This document shows positions 56,608 through 64,000 of a DNA stretch of 64,000 nt, one piece after another; positions within the stretch are counted from its first letter, which is position 1; every line of letters starts with the position of its first letter. Origin of the DNA: Paraphysomonas bandaiensis (taxonomy: Eukaryota > Chrysophyceae). Position numbers and translations under genes: made by a program. The stretch is taken from positions 106,194 through 170,193 of the forward strand of contig CBFFRP010000247.1 of NCBI GenBank assembly GCA_965644295.1. The letters are read 5' to 3'. Under the pieces are notes generated by a model. The model was not told the DNA's origin. It saw only the letters and a list, made by a program, of their open reading frames with translations, and ran no database searches.

Positions 56608-57790
56608 ATGCAGCGGAGACATGTATTGCGACTGAAGGTTGACATGCAGCTCGAAGAGTGGAAGGCAGGAGAGCTATCACATGTTCTATCTTTTTCATTG
56701 TGATTACAATTTTGTCACCCGAAAGAGCAGTCAAGCTAGTCGCATTCATACTTACTTTATTTCATCTGAAGCGCAACCACGATTGCCTTTACGGGCCTGT
56801 AGTACAACCACCAGAATTTGTGCGTGAAAATCGTCGAATCGACCAGTTCGATGCAACGATATTTCGGGAAAATTATAGGTTTCAGCAACAACATGCTTGG
56901 ATGATATTTGACTGCCTAGGCTTTAATATTAATGATGACGTCATATGTGAAAATAGGAGCAGATGTTCAAGTGAGGAGGCATTTTTGATACTGTTAAGTC
57001 GGTTGGCGTCATATAAGAGACTCACTGACATATCCATGCATTTCGGGATTGAGACGACACAGGTCAGTCGAATTCTCAATGCGACAATAGATATTATTGT
57101 TCAGCGCAACCACCACCTTGTGTACAATAACATAGCTTTCTTTGTCCATCGATTCGAAATGTATAATGCCGCGATTCGTCGTAAACTTGGCCCTAACAAC
57201 TCAGCTGCCGTAGAGTAGATACAGCTTTATTTCTTGATGGCAAATCTTTGCAAATCTGCAGACCTGGTGGGCGTGATATAAATCAAGCAAGAATATATAA
57301 TGGTCATCACCGTGTGCACTGTTTGCAATTTCAAGGTGTCAGTGCCCCAGACGGAATGATTGTCGACTTCTTTGGTCCATTACCCAGGGTTAGGCATGAC
57401 CAATACTTAATTGATAAAAGTAAATTCAACGAGAGGTTAGCTGCATATCAACAGAACAACAATTTGCAATACAAATCTTACTCGGATAAAGGTTATATCG
57501 CACAAAGTCATTTGCATGTTGCTTACCGTGGCAGAATCTTACCTCAGCCATTGATTGACGCTAACATAGCTATGTCGGCGCAGCGAATTGGAGTTGAGTA
57601 GTCCTTCGGAAAGATAAGCCAAATCATGGCTTTCGTTGATCAATATAAGGTGCATAAATGTCAAGTAGGCAAAATAGGCAAGGTGTATGTTCTTGCGGCT
57701 AACTAGCTAATTTTCATACTTGTCTTTACTACTCCTTGGCCTCTCAGTACTGGGATTGCTCCACCAACATTGGGTGCTTATTGCAATAAG
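56608..57790 (+). pseudogene. PIF/Harbinger-like DDE transposase pseudogene
   Basis: The N-terminal and helix-turn-helix part (about 56658-57215, including FGIETTQVSRILNATIDII) runs in one frame. The catalytic part (about 57215-57601) continues one frame over with ALFLDGKSLQICRPGGRDIN, YNGHHRVHCLQFQGVSAPDG, DFFGPLPRVRHDQYLI and YSDKGYI, ending RIGVE, then a stop where Trp is expected, then SFGKISQIMAFVDQYKVHKC. LDG, SDKG and GVE supply the three acidic residues of a DDE_Tnp_4-type nuclease. The frameshift near 57210 and several stops (57599 and after) make it inactive. Confidence 0.85.
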
Positions 57791-58184
57791 CCCGAGTATG
57801 ATCGCACTTATGTTTAGTGACTAATTAATTATTATATTGAGATGAGGAACATTACTAGTTTCTAGGTATACTTTACTCTATTGCGCAGCAATGTAGGGAT
57901 AGTAAGGTAAAATCATTTACACCGACTTTGACTTAATTTTTACATCAAAATTAAGGGCTACCTAAGACTTATTTAGTTGAACATAATGCTGTGTACTTCA
58001 AAGAAAAAATTCACAATCGTTCACATATTACGGATTATAATTGGTGTCATACAGCAGGACTCAACGAAAATCAAAACAAAACCAAAATCGGTAAGAGCAG
58101 CAGACGTAAACAATTCAATCAAATATATATAAATCAAATAAATATCGAAGTAAACATGTGACCAGGAGGAAGTAAAATAAAGGC

Positions 58185-58696
58185 CTATGAGGGTCTGGAA
58201 AAAGTACCAACAGCACGCTCTACCAGTTCTAGTAGTTGTCTTTCAAATGGTGTAAATCCAAGTTCTGGATGGCGCTCATGTCTCCTTCTACGTTGAGGCC
58301 TTGGCTCTTCAACGTGGTCTCCATCCGGATCTGGAAATCTTTCCACACGACCTCCTCCAAAAGTATTATTTGTCTTTCGGTGCTTTGGCTACAAAACAAA
58401 TTTAGATAAATATAAGACTTATTCAACTTACACTTCGTCCGATGCTTTCCTATTTCCTTCATGGATCTGATTGCATGACTCACGAATGCTGTCCAAGTTC
58501 CTTCAGAGTTCGTTTAGCTCACCACGTAAAAAGCCTCGCCCTCTTCTTCATCCGCTGGTACTTCTTCGGCAGGTGCATACATATACAAACTGTCCCGCAT
58601 TTCAACGCCTAAGATAGAATAATTAAAACGTGTAACCATTCCTGGCTCCCTTTGTCGAATCTCAAGAAGCGAGAGGATTTCATTCTTTGCGCACAA
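58185..58696 (-). pseudogene. Candidate second protein of a Harbinger-like element, partial
   Basis: Minus-strand coding-like exons: 58696-about 58520 (MCAKNEILSLLEIRQREPGM to PADEEEGEAFYV), 58488-58432 (IRESCNQIHEGNRKASDEV, between AG and GTAAGT) and 58388-58185 (GGGRVERFPDPDGDHVEEPR). The helical SCNQIHEGNRKASDEV piece and the proximity to a PIF/Harbinger transposase suggest the accompanying Myb/SANT-like protein. The joins are not secure, and an unrelated gene fragment is possible. Confidence 0.35.
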
Positions 58697-58754
58697 GTAT
58701 GACGATGACCCGTTCTACGTACATGGACCTTCAGGACTTTTGATGCTGACAGAC

Positions 58755-59638
58755 TTATATGATGTGGAACACGAGGATGATGATGCTAAGTGGCCGACGA
58801 CACCTTTACAATGGAGAGCGGAACAGATGAGAGATGAACAGTTAAGGGAATGGGACAAAGAGATAAAAGAAGGAGAAGTTAAAGAAGTAGAAAAAGGTTT
58901 GGTCATAAGCAAGCGCGATATGGGTGAAGGAGTATATGGGATCCATAGACGATGGACACCTGCTGGAAGGACTATATGGCAAAGATGGGTACCTGAGAGG
59001 TTGAAGCGTACATGTATTGAGATCTTTCATGAGGGTCTAGGACATGCAGGAGCAACAAGAGGAGTGAATACCATGGCTCTGCATTACTATGGAGAGAACA
59101 TGAAAGAAGAGTTGGGTGTGCACACTGTAGGACTTGTATATCATGTAAGCTTAGACAGGCATACTACAGGAGACCAAAAGTCCTGAAAATGGAGTATCCT
59201 GAGGTTAAGGAACCCATGGAAAGACTACATATCGACTTGGTAGTGGACCTTCCCGAGACAGATAATGGCAACAAGCATATATTGGTGTGTAAGGATTCTA
59301 AGAGCAAGTTTGTATGGTTATTCCCATTGTTGGCAGATAAGGAAGCTGAAAGTGTAGCGCAAGCTCTAGTGAAAGGAGTGTATAATGCATTTGGAGTACC
59401 AAAGATGGTAGTATCTGATAGAGGAAGAGAGTTCAGAAACCAGTTGGATACGAAGCTAGCTGAGTTGTATAGGATTCACCAAGTATGTACTACACCACAG
59501 AATCCAAGATCTAATGGGTTGGTAGAGAATATGAACAAGACACTGAGGGATCAACTACACCATTACATTAATGCACGACAATCAGATTGGGATGTTTTCT
59601 TGACAACGGTGCAACTGATGTATATATTGAATGTCTGA
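58755..59638 (+). pseudogene. Ty3/gypsy-type integrase fragment
   Basis: The N-terminal part (VYGIHRRWTPAGRTIWQRWV, then RLKRTCIEIFHEGLGHAGAT) has a zinc-binding HHCC-like region. A frameshift near 59180 leads to the catalytic core: HIDLVVDLP, FGVPKMVVSDRGREF and NPRSNGLVENMNKTL give the D, D and E. The frame is lost after TTVQLMY, where dispersed repeat R5 begins. This is a broken retroelement. Confidence 0.85.
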
Positions 59639-59639
59639 T

Positions 59640-59820
59640 TATTTAGCAATAGGCGTTGAAAGCCTGCACCAATTAGTGGCTAGAAGAATGCTAGTCATAC
59701 TAGTTAGACTACTACCCGTAACTAATCAATACAAACTCTTTTATCCTACTATTTAACGCTACAGAAGCTGCTTGTGCGTCGCCGCAAGCACCAAGGTGCA
59801 ACCACTTCCGTTCTTAGTGT
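59640..59820 (-). repeat. Dispersed repeat R5, copy 2
   Basis: Reverse complement of 43300-43490. It directly follows, and truncates, the integrase fragment. Confidence 0.85.
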
Positions 59821-59879
59821 GTGTTATGAGGCTCGCCATGATCGTGTGTCCTGGGACTCACCGGCGCGTGTGATCTGGA

Positions 59880-61320
59880 GGTCTCCTCTTGGGACGAGAC
59901 TCCACTCGCTATATGATAGATAGCCTTATGTACCTCACGGGGACTGACTTATTAGCCTTATGGCAGTTAGGGGAAACAGTAATATGCCCTTCTGAGATTG
60001 GCGATCTGGTGGCCTTCCTTTAGGCATTGTTCCAAGTGGCTCGGAGGTATGTGGATGAAGGTCTTGCAAAAGGTTATGGCCTACTGTGAAGAAGCGTCGA
60101 AATCGGCTCTTTTGCTGTCTTAGCCAGCGGTAGAGAACACATGCAAGAGGGTGTATAGCTGTACAGGGGTGGGATGTGAGGGTCATCCGGTGTGTCCAGC
60201 TACAGGGAGTCGAGAGGGAGTGTGATGGTGCAAGAGAGGCAACATCTGATTGAGGAGAGTGAGACTGCGCAACAGAACAAGAGTCACTGAGGTCGAGTAC
60301 TCTGATAGACCTATGCACGAGATGATCGTGATGATGATGATGGTCTGGAGGAGACACTCGGACGTCCTCGGCTGCCCTTGTTAGTATCTGTGTTGGTGCA
60401 GGGGGGTACAGGCTGAGGCATAGAGAGTGTGTGGAAGGAAGATGACGGCAAGGTATCAGAGACGAAGGGAGAGGCGATGGTTTGTCTGGGGGTTTTCTAG
60501 GAGGAGGTAGAGTGTACTGTGTGTGTGTATGACAGTGCAGTGGTGTTATGAGTGTGTTGGACAGAGAGAGAGAGCTGGTGATGTGTCCAACAGTACAGGT
60601 AGACAGGTACATGGACATGGTGATGTGTCCAACAGTACAGGTAGACAGGTACATGGACATGGTGATGTGTCCAACAGTACAGGTATACAGGTACATGGAC
60701 ATGGTGATGTGTCCAACAGCAGTAGAGGTATACACGGAATGGTATACATCCTGTAGGACACAGTAGTACAGTAGTCGAGTATACCGTATGCGGAATACAG
60801 TGTCTATCCAATGAGATGGATGGGCTGTGGGGGTGATAGGTGAACAGGGTGAGGGGGTAGCCTGCTGGGTGGATGGACCACAGACAAACCATGCTGGGTT
60901 GGGTTGAGTGGGCGGCAGAAGGCAGCCCTGTTGCACAGTTGAGAGGGATCGAGAGTATTCAGTGATTGCATAGGGGATCCATGGGGGTCGTTTTCGTGAG
61001 CCTGCTCGCACGAGCCATGTTCTGAGAGGTTGTAGCCGTAGAAAGCGATGGGTGAGACGAAGTTGTCTGCTGAGGGGATAGCACATAGGTGCGGTCAGCG
61101 CTGCATTGGTGCAGGCACGTGGTTTAACTGAAGTAGTTGAGTAGGGTGAAGGTTGCAAGGCCAGGCAGGGGGGCTTGGAGCGTGTACAACATGGTGTGAC
61201 AGGTAATTTGTCGGAAGCGTGGTGGTCAACAAAATGCAGCAGTAAGGGAGTGTAAAAGGCCCTGGGCACACTGATGTGACTCAGCCACGGTCTCAATAGA
61301 GACATTGGGCTTGGAGCTGG
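59880..61320. other. G+C-richer segment between two integrase copies
   Basis: Base composition differs from the AT-rich surroundings. A 456-codon minus-strand frame (61305-59935) is Ser/Pro/Thr/His/Leu-rich with no domain and crosses a tandem repeat; I regard it as probably non-coding. Four 42-bp units (GTGATGTGTCCAACAGTACA...) lie at 60578-60745. Confidence 0.5.
60578..60745. repeat. 42-bp tandem repeat, about four units
   Basis: Units begin at 60578, 60620, 60662 and 60704; the last is partial and diverged. Confidence 0.9.
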
Positions 61321-61336
61321 TTAATAGGGTGAAACT

Positions 61337-61556
61337 TTATATGATGTGGAACACGAGGATGATGATGCTAAGTGGCCGACGACACCTTTACAATGGAGAG
61401 CGGAACAGATGAGAGATGAACAGTTAAGGGAATGGGACAAAGAGATAAAAGAAGGAGAAGTTAAAGAAGTAGAAAAAGGTTTGGTCATAAGCAAGCGCGA
61501 TATGGGTGAAGGAGTATATGGGATCCATAGACGATGGACACCTGCTGGAAGGACTA
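61337..61556 (+). repeat. Second copy of the integrase N-terminal segment
   Basis: 220 bp identical in my reading to 58755-58974, same strand. On the minus strand it is fused to the end of the polymerase frame, so it is inverted relative to its expected pol orientation. Confidence 0.9.
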
Positions 61557-63066
61557 ATTCGTCATCTTCATTACACAGGTGACATAGCCCTTCCGCTGTA
61601 TGACAATCTTCATACTCGTCCTCTTCAGCAACACATAGATGGAGTCTGGAGAGTGTATCGGCCAGTACATTTTCTTTTCCAGGGATGTGTCTCACCTTAA
61701 ACACAAATGACTGCAGGTAAATTCTCCATCGTATAATTTTGGGTACTTCTGACGCTTCTATCCATCTCAGGTTGTTATGATCCGTCTCCAACAAAAACTC
61801 CTTCCCAATTAGATAGTAAGCCAGTCGTTTGACCACATAATAGATTGCAAAGCCCTCCTGCTCAATAGTGTCCCACTTCTGTGCTTGCTTTGAGAATCTT
61901 TTGGAGATCAGCGCTATAATTTGCTCTTCCTTTGAACCATCTGCATGTGTCTTGATTTGAATGAGAACTCCGCCAACACCTATCTCACTCACATCAGTTC
62001 TTATCACCCATGGTAGCTCGTAATCTGGGTAATGAAGTGCACATGCCTCTTGCAAATCCCTCTTGAAATCTTCGAATTCCTGTCTGTAGTCGTGCTCCCA
62101 CTTTGACTCATCTGACCAGTCGAATTCAGGTTTCGTAAGATCCGTCAAATGTCTAATTTTCTCACTGTAATTTTTCACAAAAGGTGCAAAGAAAACTCCA
62201 CATCCTAATAATGATCTGATTTTCTTGGATCTGTTCCCGGATTCTGGAAAAGGTATCTCAAGTAATGCAGCCTTTCTATCCTCTGTCAACTCAAAGCTCT
62301 GGTGCTTACATCTATAGCCAAAGAACTTGACTTCTCCAAAACCTAGCCAGCTCTTTGCAAACTTGAGAATAACATTGTGTTGTATGCATCTCTCGATGAA
62401 GATTTTCAGTCTCTCGTATGCCTCTTGGTAATTCATCGCCAGAAGCAAAATGTTGTCGAATATCACTATGGCCCACGGTAAGCCTGAAAACAATGCATTG
62501 ACAGTCTCTTGTAAAACTTCAGTAGCAGGACCTATTCCCTCAGGCATGAATCGTGGTTGATATTGACCCCAAGGAGTTTGAATGGATAGCTTCTCCGCCG
62601 TCTCTTCATGCAATGGGATTTGGTGGAAGGTGTTTGTGAGATCTATGTCTAAAAATACCTTGTATCCCATGATACGATCTAACTGGTGCCTAATATTAGG
62701 TATAGTGTAGTTACCGATGTGAATATGCCTGTTGATCTCTACGTAATCACCACAGAACCTGATGAACGGCTTCGTAGCCTTGGGAGCCACAACCAAGCAA
62801 GACGCCCATGGAGATCTACTCCTCTCGTACATGTACCCACGCAGTCTCAAAAATTCCTTTTCTGCCGCCTCCCAGAGTCTTGGGTTTATGGGTCTGGCTT
62901 TGGGCTTGAGTCGCTGAGGTAAAGTGTCTTTGAAGGTGAGTTTTAATGGTTCAACACCTCTGATACCAGTCCATGTCTCTGGTACGAAAACCTTCAAACC
63001 TTCATTTAGTAACAGTTCTCGAACAGGTGTTGCTTTGTCAAAATCTTCAGCTATATGCTCGGGCAT
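61557..63066 (-). pseudogene. Ty3/gypsy-type reverse transcriptase and RNase H
   Basis: A minus-strand frame with SPWASCLVVAPKATKPFIRF and CGDYVEINRHI, FLDIDLTNTFHQIPLHEETA, the palm motif region VIFDNILLLA (YxDD-equivalent, here F-D-N), a connection region, and RNase H features WVIRTDVSEIGVGGVL, QKWDTIEQEGFAIYYVVKRL, FLLETDHNNL and VRHIPGKENVLADTLSR. The order and motifs are those of Ty3/gypsy-type pol. The frame then runs into the inverted integrase segment, so pol is rearranged. An in-frame TAG (63067-63069) separates it from the protease part. Confidence 0.9.
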
Positions 63067-63627
63067 CTAATCCTTGAATTCCTGAATGGCTTCTTCTCTG
63101 TTTTTTCCCAAAAACGTGATCACCTCACCAAACTGCACTGGCAACGGAGACATTTCTTCTTCCAGTGGCTCTCCCTCCATACTATTTGACCAGGGATACA
63201 CTATGTTGTCCATTGATGCCAAGAACTGCAACATCTCCTCCTCCGCATCTGCCACGCTCGTTCTAATCCTTCTTTCTGCATTACCTTTTAGACTGTAGCA
63301 AAAGAAGTCCCACAAGTCCCCTAGTATCGCAGGTAACCCAATTATGATCTCATTATCTTTCATGTCCAACACAATAAATTCTCCAGAGTATTCGCATGAA
63401 ACCGCGCTCAGTGAACGATCCTCGAACTTCAAGGTAAGCCTCACCATGATGTCACTCCATGCCACTGTCTTATTGTCTGCTAATCCGACTTTTGTTCTCT
63501 TGTGTATTATGTCCTTAGTATGCATGTGTTTCTCGATATCTCTAAATTTCTTTATGCTGATGTAGTTCGAACAGAGGGCTCCTGTGTCGAACAGTACAGT
63601 TGTCTCTACTCCATTTTCATTACTCAA
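63067..63627 (-). pseudogene. Retroelement aspartic protease region
   Basis: LFDTGALCSNYIS supplies the catalytic Asp-Thr-Gly, and IIIGLPAILG the following strand and loop of a retropepsin-like fold. The frame ends in a single TAG that is immediately followed, in the same frame, by the reverse transcriptase. This is either a disabling mutation or a readthrough site. Confidence 0.8.
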
Positions 63628-63807
63628 CTCTTTCTCCTGGCTATCTACTACTCCGATTGTTGCTTTTGTGTGAGCGGCTGTCCATAGTCTCCTGCCTACG
63701 CCGCATGCCTGCAGGAAACTTCGCTCCAGGGCCTTTCTGCAAGCCTTCCTACTGTGTGAAAACCTTTCATCTTCAACAGCAGGTGCCCCAGAAAGACCCT
63801 GCAGTAG

Positions 63808-63993
63808 TCAAGATTTCGTTGGATCACGCTTCATTATCTTAGGAGGTCCCGGACCATCTCTTTCCATCGTCGCCAACTTCTTCATCATCCACTGTCTGCA
63901 GTCCCTTGCACACTTCTCATTGTGACTTCCGGCATATTTACACTGGTCTCCTCGAAAGCACTTCTCATACAAGGCGAAATTGACACATCCCAA
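63808..63993 (-). pseudogene. Zinc-finger segment of the retroelement gag/pol, partial
   Basis: CVNFALYEKCFRGDQCKYAG followed by SHNEKC spaces Cys residues like a CCCH-type finger, followed by a basic stretch. It lies upstream of the protease on the same strand and runs off the right edge. The link to the protease frame (63630-63807) is not open in one frame. Confidence 0.55.
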
Positions 63994-64000
63994 CCCGGTA

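Noticed and set aside
59935-61305. 456-codon minus-strand frame
   Set aside because: No domain, crosses a 42-bp tandem repeat, and lies in a G+C-richer segment where long frames occur by chance.

Overview
The window is nuclear DNA of a eukaryote. It has spliced genes with short GT-AG introns (mostly about 50 to 270 nt), a coatomer gamma subunit, an RCL1-type cyclase-like protein, a MAP2K-type kinase and a BAG6-like ubiquitin-domain protein. A roughly 3590-residue membrane receptor combines NHL repeats, leucine-rich repeats, a very long Pro-Ser-x-x-Pro-Thr stalk, a REJ-like region and a GPS-like motif. That architecture, and the Crypton-type tyrosine recombinase, are most familiar from stramenopile protists and algae. 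I therefore infer a stramenopile or similar protist, without species-level support.

Layout. 1-7.7 kb: the 3' end of an unrecognised spliced gene (+), a four-exon methyltransferase (-) with a microsatellite inside intron 1, COPG (+), and a small one-helix membrane protein (-). 9.3-14.9 kb: an orphan multipass protein (-), and a divergent pair made of a P-loop GTPase-like protein (-) and an orphan protein (+). 16.4-18.3 kb: the BAG6-like gene (-). 18.8-29.1 kb: a block of mobile DNA, consisting of a Crypton-like tyrosine-recombinase element (X, +), two tandem 2593-bp copies of a second element (Y, inverted) and a deleted copy of X (X', +). X and Y share end structures. 29.4-36.9 kb: RCL1 (+), the kinase (-) and an ACC-synthase-like aminotransferase (+). 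37-44 kb: a repeat graveyard with a hAT transposase remnant, MITEs and a large fold-back. 44.3-55.6 kb: the giant receptor gene (-, 11 exons). 56-64 kb: a PIF/Harbinger-like pseudogene and a rearranged Ty3/gypsy-type retroelement.

How it fits together. Host genes are compact and often in divergent pairs. Tetranucleotide TATG/CATA tracts or related GT-rich repeats recur just upstream of most host start codons, which suggests a link to promoters or 5' leaders. The spliced models for the methyltransferase, COPG, the BAG6-like gene, RCL1, the kinase, the aminotransferase and the receptor were each checked for consistent reading phase at every junction. The most novel material is the X-Y-Y-X' array with its twin-palindrome ends, and the Y element carrying decayed multi-exon coding sequence. 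A 150-bp MITE also has a directly visible empty site in a paralogous arm.
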